In this document: piece by piece, positions 28,567-40,800 of the stretch
Position numbering within the stretch: position 1 is the first letter of the stretch
How the letters are laid out: the number at the start of each line of letters is the position of its first letter
Assembly: GCA_013138975.1 (NCBI GenBank)
Contig: WTBR01000009.1
Location: 1 to 64,000, forward strand
Origin: Bacteroidales bacterium
GTDB lineage: Bacteria; Bacteroidota; Bacteroidia; Bacteroidales; UBA12077
Reading direction: 5' to 3'
DNA length: 64,000 nucleotides
Notes under the pieces: model-generated
Told to the model about the DNA's origin: nothing
The model's input: the letters and a program-made list of their open reading frames with translations, nothing else
Databases searched by the model: none
Made by a program: the position numbers and the translations under genes

Positions 28567-29412
28567 ATGAATAGAAATGTAAAGTATTACTTAATACGAA
28601 TATTTATAATTTTATTATTAATTGAAACCTGTTATTTAATATATGCTAATAATAGAAATATCGTTCCGGTTTCTGTTTCAGACGAAATTAAAGTTTTGGC
28701 AAATCAAAAAACAATATTGAATTTGCTGATTAATGATACTGATGAAGACAATGATTCATTATTTATTGATTCTTTTGAAGGTCCATATTCAGGGATTCTT
28801 GAAAAAAATAAAGAAGGTATACAGTATACTCCTAATGACGAATTTGTAGGAATAGATAGTTTTAGGTATAAGATTAGTGATGGTAAAACTCTATCGAATT
28901 CTTCGCTTGTAAATTTAAATGTTATCAAAGAGGTAAATATGCTTTTTGAAGCTGAGAAATTTAAAAAGGAGATAGATTATAAGCCATTTATAATTGAATA
29001 TGATGAAAACGCTTCTGGAGGAAGCTATGTTACAACCCCAACAGAAATTAAAAGTTCGTGGAATGATATCCCGGATGAGGGGTGTTTGACGTTCATGATT
29101 GATCTGGAAAGTGAAACGAAATTAGATATCTGGGTGAAAGTAAAAAACGAGAGAGCTGGTTTTTGGGTAATTATTGACGATAAAGATCCTGTTGAGTGTT
29201 ATTTTTATAGTACACCGTTAGTTTGGGAATGGAAAAATATCGGTTTGATTTTCGATTTAACAAAAGGAAAACATCAATTGAAAATAAAAAGGAGAAGATC
29301 TGGAACTAATTTGGATATGATATTTGTAACAAACATAGAACAGTCTGCGAAGGAAATAGAAGATGTCGTTGAAAGTCTAAAATCAAATGAAGATTCAAAA
29401 GTTAAATTATAG
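28567..29412 (+). CDS. Membrane-anchored protein with Ig/cadherin-like and CBM-like domains
   Basis: 281 aa. An N-terminal transmembrane anchor or uncleaved signal (residues about 8-27, IRIFIILLLIETCYLIYA) is followed by a domain of the Big_9/cadherin-like type at about 35-120. Its pattern (LINDTDEDNDSL, IQYTPNDEFVGIDSFRYKISDG) is typical of these repeats. Residues about 125-255 look like a carbohydrate-binding-module-type beta-sandwich (FEAEKF, NASGGSYV, DIWVKVKNERAG). The C-terminus is polar. The product should face the periplasm or outside. It is unusual inside an NRPS operon; a role in the envelope, in export or in target binding is possible but not shown. Confidence 0.65.
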   Translation: MNRNVKYYLIRIFIILLLIETCYLIYANNRNIVPVSVSDEIKVLANQKTILNLLINDTDEDNDSLFIDSFEGPYSGILEKNKEGIQYTPNDEFVGIDSFRYKISDGKTLSNSSLVNLNVIKEVNMLFEAEKFKKEIDYKPFIIEYDENASGGSYVTTPTEIKSSWNDIPDEGCLTFMIDLESETKLDIWVKVKNERAGFWVIIDDKDPVECYFYSTPLVWEWKNIGLIFDLTKGKHQLKIKRRRSGTNLDMIFVTNIEQSAKEIEDVVESLKSNEDSKVKL

Positions 29413-29458
29413 AAATTGTTAATTATAAAGATATTATTAATTAAAAAAATATTGTGAT

Positions 29459-31831
29459 ATGATTAAATATTACCTTCTTCCTTTTTTCAAAAGGTCATTA
29501 AAAAATAGGGCTCAGGTTTTAGTTTTGATTTCTAGTATAACAATCTTCTTTACTTTATTTTTAGTTGGTTATTACTATGTTAATTACGAATATAGCTACG
29601 ATAAGTTTCATGTAGATAATGACCAAATTTATAGAATAATTATAGAGGAAAATGCTGGAGAACAAACTGTTTTTTGTCCATTACCATTGGCCTTAACGGC
29701 TGCAAAAGAAATACCTGGAGTATCTTCATATATTAGGCTAAATGATTCTCAGTACAATATATTTAAGTATAAAGAACATAAGATTAAATCCGAACAAGGT
29801 TATATGGTTGATTCTTCTTTTTTTGACTTTTTTTCATTTCAGTTAATAGAAGGTAATATTGAAGCTATAAATAACCCAAACAGTATTTTCTTATCAAAAG
29901 ATTTTGCTCAAAGATTAACGGGGAGTAATAATCCAATTGGTGAAGTTATTACTTTTGATTATGGTGGTTTTAAAACTTTAACTATTGAAGGATTATTTGA
30001 AGTTCCGGTAAATTCTCATCTCCAATTTGATTGGATTTATCCTAATACTGAGCTTATTAAAAGACCTATTTTCAGCTGGGATAGTTATGGTATCTTTTAT
30101 TCATATTTAAAGATACAACCAAATAGTGATGTTGAGGAAATTGAAAGAAAGATTCTTGCGATTGCAAAAGAAAACATTGATGGCGGATTTCTTGAAAAAA
30201 TACATTTGCAAGCTTTAAAACAGATATATTTAAAAACAGATGATAAGGCGAAAGCTCATGATGTATCCAAATACGGTAGTAAGAAGTTAATTAGTTTATT
30301 GTTGCTAATATCAGTTCTCATTGTTGTTTTACTATGGACAAACCTGCTTAATATCATTTCGGTTACGATTAGTAATCGGGCAAAGGAGTTTAGTCTAAGA
30401 AAAGCTTGTGGAGCATATAACCACCAATTAATACAACAAACATTTATAGAAACATTGCTAATTGTTTTTATAAGTGGACTTTTGTCCTTACCACTAGTAA
30501 ATTTAGTTACTGATTTGGCTCTTCGAAATTTAGAATTAGTGATTAATATAAATATACTAACTCTCCGGTTCTGGGTAATATTTTTAATCATTTTAGTTTT
30601 GAATAGCTTTGTGTTGGGTTTGTTTAACATAATTGCATTAAAGGGAGTTCCTGATGATCGAGTAAGTAGTTACCAAAGACAGTCTAATATTTTTGATGTA
30701 TTCAAACGAGGATTTGTAATGCTACAATTGGCGATAACGATATTTATAATAATATTTATGTTAATTATTGATAAGCAAATAAACTTTATGTTAAATAAGG
30801 ATTTGGGAATTGATATTGATGATATTGTTTTAATTCAAGATCCTACAGTTGGGAAGTTAGATGAAGGAATTGTCAGTAAAGGTAAAGTTTTTAAGAATGA
30901 GATAGTTAATAACCCAAATATTCAAAGTGTTTCGTCATCAACTTTTCCGGGTAGGAGATTTTATGGTTCAGCCGATATGAATTTTAGAGGAAAAGAGATG
31001 AATCTCACTGTTGGTCACATTGATCCAAATTTTATTAGTACTTATAGGGTAAAACTTTTAGCAGGGCAAAATCTTTCATATACAAATAAACCATGGACAT
31101 CAGTATTGATAAATAGAAAATTGGCAAAAAAAATAGGATTTAATAATCCCGAAGATGCTTTACATAATACTTTAGTAACTGAATATGGAAATAGAGGGAA
31201 TATAGAAATCGTTGGGGTGATAGAAGATTATAATCATTTAAGTATAAATAATCCAATTGAACCGTTAGTTTTTGCATTGTGGCCATATTCTCCTAATGAG
31301 TATTATTCAGTAAGAGTAAAGGAAAAGAAGACAGAAACCATTTCCTTTATAAAAGGAAAATTTGTTGAGATATTCGGAGAGGATAATTTGTTTGATTATA
31401 TGTATCTGAATGATTATTTTAATAGACAATATTCTGGAGTATTAAAATTTAGAACAATAATAAGTTACCTTATGATTTTAATTATTTTCTTATGTTGTGT
31501 TGGAATATATGGTTTTTTCTCGGTTGAATTAAATAAAAAGGTGAAGTCGATTGCAATAAGAAGATGTTTGGGGGGAAGAAGCTATAATATTCTTTATACC
31601 CTTATTGAAAATTATTATTTATTTATATTAATAGCTTCGGTAATTACAATACCAATTTCTTATTTCCTAATTAAGGAGTGGTTAAATAACTTTTCAAATG
31701 TTACTAGTTTAAGTTGGTTAGAATTTATTTTACCTGTGTTCTATGTTATGTTAATTATCTTTATTACAATACTTAATAAGCTATTAAGTGCTCTCCGGTT
31801 AAATACAATTGAGGCTTTAAAAAATGAATAG
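29459..31831 (+). CDS. FtsX/MacB-type ABC transporter permease
   Basis: 790 aa. Topology typical of Bacteroidota MacB-like permeases: a first membrane segment (about 18-42), a large periplasmic MacB_PCD domain (about 45-265), three membrane segments (about 280-395), a further one (about 422-445), a second periplasmic domain, and three C-terminal membrane segments (about 665-785). Conserved FtsX sequence (NRAKEFSLRKACGA; KSIAIRRCLGG) is present twice. MacB-type systems transduce ATP energy to move lipoproteins, peptides or siderophores across the envelope. No ATP-binding subunit or membrane-fusion protein is in the window. Its position between two NRPS genes suggests export of the lipopeptide or self-protection. 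Confidence 0.85.
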   Translation: MIKYYLLPFFKRSLKNRAQVLVLISSITIFFTLFLVGYYYVNYEYSYDKFHVDNDQIYRIIIEENAGEQTVFCPLPLALTAAKEIPGVSSYIRLNDSQYNIFKYKEHKIKSEQGYMVDSSFFDFFSFQLIEGNIEAINNPNSIFLSKDFAQRLTGSNNPIGEVITFDYGGFKTLTIEGLFEVPVNSHLQFDWIYPNTELIKRPIFSWDSYGIFYSYLKIQPNSDVEEIERKILAIAKENIDGGFLEKIHLQALKQIYLKTDDKAKAHDVSKYGSKKLISLLLLISVLIVVLLWTNLLNIISVTISNRAKEFSLRKACGAYNHQLIQQTFIETLLIVFISGLLSLPLVNLVTDLALRNLELVININILTLRFWVIFLIILVLNSFVLGLFNIIALKGVPDDRVSSYQRQSNIFDVFKRGFVMLQLAITIFIIIFMLIIDKQINFMLNKDLGIDIDDIVLIQDPTVGKLDEGIVSKGKVFKNEIVNNPNIQSVSSSTFPGRRFYGSADMNFRGKEMNLTVGHIDPNFISTYRVKLLAGQNLSYTNKPWTSVLINRKLAKKIGFNNPEDALHNTLVTEYGNRGNIEIVGVIEDYNHLSINNPIEPLVFALWPYSPNEYYSVRVKEKKTETISFIKGKFVEIFGEDNLFDYMYLNDYFNRQYSGVLKFRTIISYLMILIIFLCCVGIYGFFSVELNKKVKSIAIRRCLGGRSYNILYTLIENYYLFILIASVITIPISYFLIKEWLNNFSNVTSLSWLEFILPVFYVMLIIFITILNKLLSALRLNTIEALKNE

Positions 31832-31885
31832 GTGTAGATTCATTTAAACGTATTTGTTGAGATATTTTAATAAGTGATATTTTAG

Positions 31886-34800
31886 ATGGCGATTAATAAA
31901 AAAAATGTTAAGAGTATTTTGCCTTTGACTGATTTGCAGGAGGGGCTGTTATTTCATTATTTGAAAGATAGTAAAAATACATTTTATGTAGAACAGATTG
32001 TTTTATCAATTAATGGAGATTTTAATCAAGATATTTGTAAGAATGCGTGGCAGCTTGTCGTAGATACAAATGAGTGTTTAAGGACATCTTTTTTTTGGGA
32101 AAAATTGTCAAAACCATTACAGATAGTATTGCTGAAAAATGAGTTGGATTTTAAATTTCATGATTTTTCTGACAAAAAAAATGATGCGCAAAAAATATGT
32201 TTCAATAATTTAATTGATAAGGATAGAAATCAGAATTTTAACATAATACATGTTCCTTTTAGAATAAATCTAGTTAAACATAACAAAACTCAATATTCAT
32301 TAATTGTTACTAACCATCATATATTGTATGATGGTTGGAGTAATGGAATAATATTAAAAGAATTTATTTCAAACTATTTGTCTTTATCAAAAGACTTATC
32401 GTTAGTATCATCTATTAAAGTGCCATATAGTAAATCAATTAAGGATTTTATTGATTTAAGTGCAAAAGCAGATGGAAATTTTTGGAAGAAATATTTAGAA
32501 GATCAAGAGGCACAGAATGTATATTTACCTCAAAATAATCTTATTGTAAAAGATGAAAATTATTTATCGGAGTTAAAATTAAGGAGTAATTTAGTTGATA
32601 AAATAAATACTTGTTGTAAAAGCCATAATATTACAAAAGCAGCTTTCTTTCATGCATGTTATGGGATACTATTGTTTAAATATAACTTAAGAAATGATAT
32701 ATGTTTTGGTTCTGCTATCTCATGTAGAGATCAATTGTTAAAAGGAATTGAGAACGTGGTAGGATTATTTATGAATACACTACCATTTAGGATTAATATA
32801 GATAAATCAAATACTTTAAAGGATTACTTAATAGATATTCAAGATACTCTTCAAAATATAAATGATAATAAGCATGTTACTTTAAAAAGGATTAAAAATA
32901 CAATTTTAAAGAGCGATGAAGATTTATTTAATACTATCTTAGCTATTGATAATTATCCTGTTGATCTTAATTATATAACAAAAAATCAAAGCTTTACTAT
33001 AGATTCTTTTGAGAATTTTGAAACAACAAATTACGATTTGTCTCTTAATATAGTAATTCATGACGATAATATTGTAGTTAAATTTAATTATAATAACAGG
33101 TTTGATAGTGAGTTTATACGAATGATTTCATCTCACTTTGAACAACTTATTGAGTTTGTTTCTGAGAACTCAGATCAAACTATCTCGAAATTAGAAATTT
33201 TAGGTAAAGAGGAAAAAGAGAAAATACTATATCAGTTTAACGATACAAGTGCCGATTTCCCTAGAGACAAAACAATTAATCAATTATTTAAAGATACTGC
33301 AAAGAAGTATTTTAATAAAACAGCTATTTATTGCAATGAAAAAGAGATAACATATTCCCGATTAGATAAGATGTCTGATCAACTTGCAGTCCAGTTAATT
33401 CAAAATGGAGTTGCTCAAGATAATATAGTGGCTTTGCTTGTTGATAGATCAGAATATATGATAGTAGGTATTATGGCCATCATTAAATCGGGAGCTGCAT
33501 ATTTACCGTTAGATATAAGTTTGCCATCTCAACGAATTGATCATATATTAGAAAAAAGTAAGGTTACAGTTGCATTAACAAATGACTATAATATTTCAGA
33601 TAAATCAATTAAAACAATTGATGTTAAAAACGAAAATATTTATAATAGAGAAGCTTACAATCTCCCTGAAGTATCAAATTCACAAAGGCTTTTATATGTA
33701 ATTTTTACCTCAGGATCAACGGGAGATCCTAAAGGTGTTATGATAGAGCATCGAGCGATGGTGAATTTTATATTGTCAATGAACAAATTAATTAGAACAA
33801 CAAATGATGATGTATTTTTGCTACTTACAACTATATCCTTTGATATTTCAGGTTTAGAGATACATGCACCCTTGTTAAGTGGGGGGCAAGTTGTAATTGC
33901 CAGAAATGAAGAGCAGTTAGATCCCAGACTTATGTTCGAACTGATTGAGGATAAGGGAGTAAGCGTATTGCAAGTTACACCATCAAGATTAAAAGAGATA
34001 ATTGATCTTGAGAATAGTTGGGTTGTCCTTAATAAACTAAAGTCTTTATTAGTTGGAGGAGAAGAGTTTCCTGTTAGTTTGTATAATAAAATTATTAATA
34101 GTTTTAGTGGTAATTTATTAAATTGCTATGGTCCAACTGAAACTACTATATGGTCTACTGTAAAAGAATTAAAACCTAATACACAGCTAAATATTGGCAT
34201 CCCAATTAAAAATACACAAGTATATATTTTATCTGAAAGTGCTGAACTATTGCCAATTGGTGTAATTGGTGAATTGTGTTTGTCTGGCGATGGATTAGCT
34301 CGTGGTTATTTTAATGATGAGGTGTTGTCAAACGATAAGTTTATCCCACACCCTTTTTTATCAGGAGCTAGATTATATAAAACTGGGGATTTGGCTAGAT
34401 GGACGTTAAGTGGAGAAATAGAATTTTTAGGAAGAAAAGATAATCAAGTAAAAATTCGAGGGTTTAGAATAGAAACAGGTGATATCGAATGTCAGCTATT
34501 AAAATTAAATGAAATAGCAGAAGCTGTTGTTATCGCATTAGAAGATGATAAAGAAGAGAAATTTCTTTGTGCTTATGTAGTTACTGATGATTCTCTATTT
34601 GAACTAAATGAGTCTGAAATAAAAGAGAAGCTAGCGAAAGTCCTCCCAGATTATATGATTCCTTCGTATATTGAGCAAATTGAAAAGATACCAATTTCAA
34701 ATAGTGGTAAAATAGATAGAAGGGCATTACCAAAACCAGCGTTCAAAATTCTTGATAATTTTGAAGATCCTGTTGGTTCAACAGAGTTGGCTCTGTTTCA

Positions 34801-37800
34801 AATCTGGCAAAATGTACTCGGTTTAGAGAATAAAGCAATTAGTAGAAATATTAGCTTTTTTGATATTGGAGGTCATTCGCTTAAAGTTATTTCATTAGTT
34901 TCATTAATACATAAAGTTTTTGAAGTTAAGTTAGATGTAAATGATATTTTTAGAACTAAAACAATAAAAGAACAAGCTAATTTAATTTCATTATCGAAAA
35001 CGAATTTATATTACAGTATTAAAAAAGCTGAAAAGAAAGATTTTTATGACTTGTCCTCAAATCAGAAGCGTTTATTTGTTCTTCAGAAAATGGATGATGA
35101 TAGTGTTGTGTATAACATGCCGGGGATACTAAGACTTTCAAAAAAGTTAAGTAAAAAAGAAGTTTCTAAAATATTTAATATTTTAATATTAAGGCATGAA
35201 AGCTTTCGTACAAGCTTTAAAGTTATAAACGAAACACCTGTTCAGCTAATACATAAACAAGTAGATTTAAAGATTGAAGAATTTATTATTGAAAAAGAAG
35301 AACTACAGGATTTAAGAAAACAATTTATACAAGTATTTGATTTATCGCAGGCACCATTATTGCGAGTTGCAATAGTGGAAGTTAAAGGGGATGGATATTT
35401 ATTAATGATAGATATGCACCATATTATAAGTGATGGAGTATCGCATAGTATTTTAGAGCGTGAATTTCATGGTTTATGTTCAGGAGAAGACTTATCAGAA
35501 TTAAGTTTACAATACAAAGATTATAGCCAATGGCAAAATAGTGAAGAACAACAAATAAAAGTTAAAGATCAGGAAAATTACTGGATAAGGAAATTCGAAG
35601 GAGAAATCCCTGTATTGGATCTACCTGTTGATTATATCCGCCCCGTTATACAGAGCCACGAAGGAGCTAGGGTACATTTTGCTTTAAGCAAAGAAGAAAC
35701 GCATTTTATCAAGTCGTTTGCAAAAGAAAACGGATTGACATTATATATGTCGGTATTATCTATATTTAACATACTATTATCGAAGTTAAGTGGGCAGGAA
35801 GATATTATAATAGGCACTCCAATAGCAGGTCGTAATCATCTTGATTTAGAGAATGTAGTTGGAATGTTTGTTAATACATTAGCAATTCGAAACGAAGTAA
35901 ATGGAAGTATTAGCATACAAGAGTTTATAAGAAAGCTAAAACAAACAACATTAGAAGCTTTTGAAAATCAGGATTATCAATTTGAAGATTTAGTGGAAAA
36001 TATTTCAATTGAAAGAGACATTGGTCGTAATCCTTTGTTTGATGTAATGTTTAATTTGTTAAATCAGGTAGAACATATGGCTGATCTGACAAATTTAGAT
36101 AATCAAAATTACATTCATACCCCGGGTATTTCCAAGTTTGATTTAACATTAACAGCCGAAGATTACGGTGATAAGTTGATGTTAAATTTTGAATATTGCA
36201 CCCAACTATTCAAAGCCGAGACCATAGATAGATTTATAGTATATTTTAAACAGATAGTAAGTCAAATAGCACAAAATCCGGAAAGGGAACTTTCAGAATT
36301 AGAAATAATAAGCGCAGAAGAAAAGCAACAAATATTATATGCGTTTAACGATACTCAAGTTTCTTACCCAAGTCAGAAAAGCATATCACAAGTTTTTGAT
36401 GAGCAAGTCAAAGAATTTTCTAAAAGAATAGCATTAGAGGTTGAAGATAAGTCATATACTTACCAAGACCTAGATGAAGAATCGAATAAAATAGCCAATT
36501 ACTTAATAAAGTGTGGAGTAACAGAAGATCAATTAGTAGGTTTAATGGCAGGTCGTTCGTCCGATATGATAATAGGAATACTGGGAATTTTGAAAACAGG
36601 AGGCGCATACGTACCAATTGATCCTGCTTATCCAGAAGAGAGAGTAAACCAACTTATAGAAGATAGTGGGATTAATATAATTCTAAGCACCGAAGTTATT
36701 GATTCGGAATATGATTTTGCAGGAGATATAATCAATATAAATGACTTAGAAATAAAAGAATCAAGCACAAACCTAAACTTACCATCTATCACTTCAAGTA
36801 ATATAGCCTATGTAATGTATACCTCTGGGTCAACAGGGAAGCCTAAAGGAGTGGTGATAGAACAAAAAAGCGTGCTTCGCTTAGTACAAAATAATCAATT
36901 CTTTCCATTCCATTCAGAACAAAAGATTCTGCTGACAGGAGCCTCGGTTTTTGATGCCACCACCTTCGAAATTTGGGGAGCATTGCTAAACGGCGGTAGT
37001 TTATATATAGCAAGTAACGAAGTAATAATTAATTCAGCATTATTAGGCGAGTATATTCGAAAAAATAGCATTACAAGTCTTTGGCTTACCTCATCCTTAT
37101 TTAACCAGCTTGTTGATCAAGAAGAAAGCATTTTTGATACATTAAAGTTTTTATTAGTCGGTGGAGATGTTTTATCAGTTAAACATATCAATAAAATAAA
37201 AACGAGAAATAGCGAATTAGTAATAATCAATGGATACGGGCCAACCGAAAATACAACCTTTTCAACCACCTTCAAAATAGAAAAGGAATATGAAAGTAAT
37301 ATTCCAATAGGCAAACCAATAAGTAATTCAACAGCCTATATATTTGATAAAAGCAATAGATTACAAGTAGTAGGAGTACCAGGCGAATTGTTAGTAGGAG
37401 GAGATGGATTGGCAAGAGAATACCTAAACAATCCGGAACTTACCCGAGAAAAATTTATAGAAAATCCATATAAAAAAGGAGAACGTTTATACAAGACCGG
37501 TGATTTAGCTCGTTGGTTACCCGATGGCAATATAGAATTTATTGGCAGGATAGACCACCAGGTGAAAATACGTGGATTTAGGATAGAATTAGGAGAGATT
37601 GAGAATGTCTTATTAAAACATAGTAGTATAAAGGAATGTGTTGTTTTAGCAAGAGAAGAAAACGGAGATAAATACCTGTGTGCTTATCTTGTTATAGAGG
37701 AAGACTACAATGTAGAAGAAATACGCAGCTATTTATCAGTAAGCATACCCGATTATATGATTCCGAGTTATTTTGTAGAGTTGGATAAAATTCCATTAAC

Positions 37801-40800
37801 CAGTAACGGCAAAGTAAACCGCAAAGCACTACCATCCCCAGAGATAAAAGCAGGCGACGATTATGTAGCACCCTCAAATGAAACAGAAGAAAAACTGGTA
37901 GAAATCTGGTCAGCAGTATTAAATATAGAAAAAGAAGAGATAAGTACAACAGCTAACTTTTTCAGCATAGGAGGACATTCATTAAAAGCATCTGTATTAA
38001 TAGGGAGGATACATAAAGAAATAGATGTAGAATTTCCCTTGCGAGATGTATTTTTACATTCCAGTATCAAGGCTCAGGCTGTTCAAATATTGACAAGTAA
38101 AAAGAAAGAGTTTGTATCCATACCGAAAGCAAAGGAACAATCAGATTACCCATTATCTTCAGCACAGAAGCGTTTGTATTTATTGCAAGAGTTTGATTTA
38201 ACATCGACAGCCTATAATATGCCCAATATAATTTCATTGGGAAAAGAGGCAGATAAATCAAAAATAGAAGAAGTATTCAAACAACTAATAAATCGTCATG
38301 AGAGTTTTCGTACAAGTATAAATATAGTTGATCAAGAGCCTGTTCAGATAATTAATAAGGAAGTTGATTTTGAGCTTGAAGAACTAAGTATAGAAAACAA
38401 GGAAGTTGAAAACATACGAAATAAATTTATAAGACCTTTTGATTTATCTAAAGCACCTTTTTTACGAGTTGCTATTTTAAATATAAAAGGAGAGGATAGC
38501 TTGTTAATGATTGATTTGCACCATATAATAAGCGATGGAATCTCGCAAGCAATCTTAGAGAAAGAATTTCTGGCTCTGCTTTCAGGAGAAGAATTAGCTC
38601 CATTAGCATTACAATACAGGGATTATAGTCAATGGCAAAATAGTAAAAATCAGCAGGAAAAGATAAAAGATCAGCAAGATTATTGGTTAAGCAGATTTGA
38701 GGGCGAAATACCCATATTGAACTTACCAACAGATTATATAAGACCTTCATATTTGAGCAATGAGGGTAATATGATTACTGTTACACTGTCTCCAAAACAA
38801 ACACGATTTGTTCGAAGTTTATGTAAAGAAACAGGGACAACCTTGTATATGAGTATGTTGTCTATATTTAGTGTGTTGTTATCAAAACTAAGTGGGCAGG
38901 ATGGATTTATAGTAGGCATGTCTGTTGCAGGGAGGAAACATCCCGATTTACAAAAAATCGTTGGTATGTTCGTTAATTCATTAGCATTAGATGTAAATCC
39001 AAATAAGAATAAATCATTTAAAGAGTTTCTTTTTAATATAAAGAGCACAACATTAAATGCTTATGAAAATCAAGATTATCAATTTGATGACTTGGTAAAT
39101 AAACTTAATATTGAAAGAGTATCCGGACGTAACCCTGTTTTCGATGTTATGTTAAATATGATTGATGCTTCTGGCGATAAGGAATTTCAATTTAGTAATA
39201 AGGAAGAATATCAGTTCACAGAAAATGTAGGTAGACGATTTGATCTTACACTTAATGTAACGAATTCAAAAAATGAGATAATTCTCGGATTTCAGTATTA
39301 TCCTAAAATATTTAAACCGGAAACCATAATTAGATTTGCGCAATATTTTAAGAATATAATCACCTTACTAGAGGGAGATTCAAATCGAAAAATTTCTGAA
39401 ATAGGATTATTAACTAAAGCAGAAAAGCAAGTAATCCAGAATAAGCTGGGAGAAAAAGTAAACATAGGTAGGTCAAAATTACCAATCTCTTTTCACCAGG
39501 AAAGAATATGGTTCATTGATAAATTTGAGAAAAACAATCTTTATAAATCCAGTCCTATATATCATAATATTCCTTTGGTATTGGGTATCGAAGGTAAAGC
39601 CGATTTAATACTATTAGAAAAAAGTATACAATACATAATCTCAAGACATGATATTTTAAGGTCGAAATTTTATATTGAAGAAGAGAAATTCTATCATGAT
39701 ATTTTAGATAAAGGAGAAATAACACTCGAAGAAGTATTTACAACTGAATCAAAGAAAGATGATGCAGTAAATAGTATAATATATGCCCCATTTGACTTAG
39801 AAAGAGATTTACTTCTGCGAGCAGCTCTAATAACAATACCTGAAAAAGAGCAAGCTCTTGTTTTGGTGGTACACCATATAATCAGCGATAGATATTCCTT
39901 AAAACTTATAGCGAAAGAAATATTAGAATATTATCACGCATTACGTACCAATAAACCCCTTGTTCAAGCTACGGTTCCAATACGTTTTATTGATTATATT
40001 TACTGGCAAAGAGAATCCTACTCGAAAATTAAAGAACATTTATTATCCTACTGGAAACCTCAATTAAAAGGGAGAGTTCAGGTTATAGAGATGCCTGAAG
40101 ATACCAAAAGAGTAGCAATTCATATATTTAAAGCAGGCGAATATACATTTGATTTGCCGGAACAATTAACAAAAAGCTTATATGAGTATGCAAGTACCCA
40201 TAATTTTTCAATAGATGTAATACTATTAGGGTTTTACAAGCTATTGTTAGGGAGATATACCAATCAAGAAGAAATAGTAGTTGGAACTAACGTAGAAGGC
40301 AGGGATAATGACTTAACAAAACACTTAGTAGGGCCAATATCTAATTTAATAGTTTTAAGAAGTTTTATAGATTTCGAAGAAGATTTTATTACGTATATAT
40401 CAAAGCTTAATAAGACCATTAAAGAGGCTTTAGAATACAAAGAAATTCCATTTGACCAGCTTGTATCTGAAATTAATCCCGAAAATGATATGAGTAGGAC
40501 AGCATTATTTGATTTCTTATTTCAATACGAAGAAATAGAACCAGATTGTGAGATAGGAGTTAATCATATCTCCTCAAACTTGGGATTAGGTAAGTATGAT
40601 CAAAATTTGCTGTTTCAAAATAATGGAAACGGCTTAAGAGCTTTATTGGTATATAATACAGAATATTATAGAAAGGAATCAATCCTTGCATTTTTTGATC
40701 ATTACATTCAATTAATAACAAACACATTAAAAAAGTCTGATCAAAAACTTTACGATATTGAAATATTAAGTAAAGAAGAGAAACATCAGTTATTGACTGA

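Noticed and set aside
37692..39048. Cluster of minus-strand ORFs opposite the large NRPS gene
   Set aside because: They are low-complexity translations of the complementary strand of well-conserved NRPS domains and have no supporting features.
39869..39895. C4 called inactive from HHIISDR
   Set aside because: The catalytic second His and the structural Asp are kept; loss of the Gly alone does not prove inactivity, so it is reported only as unusual.
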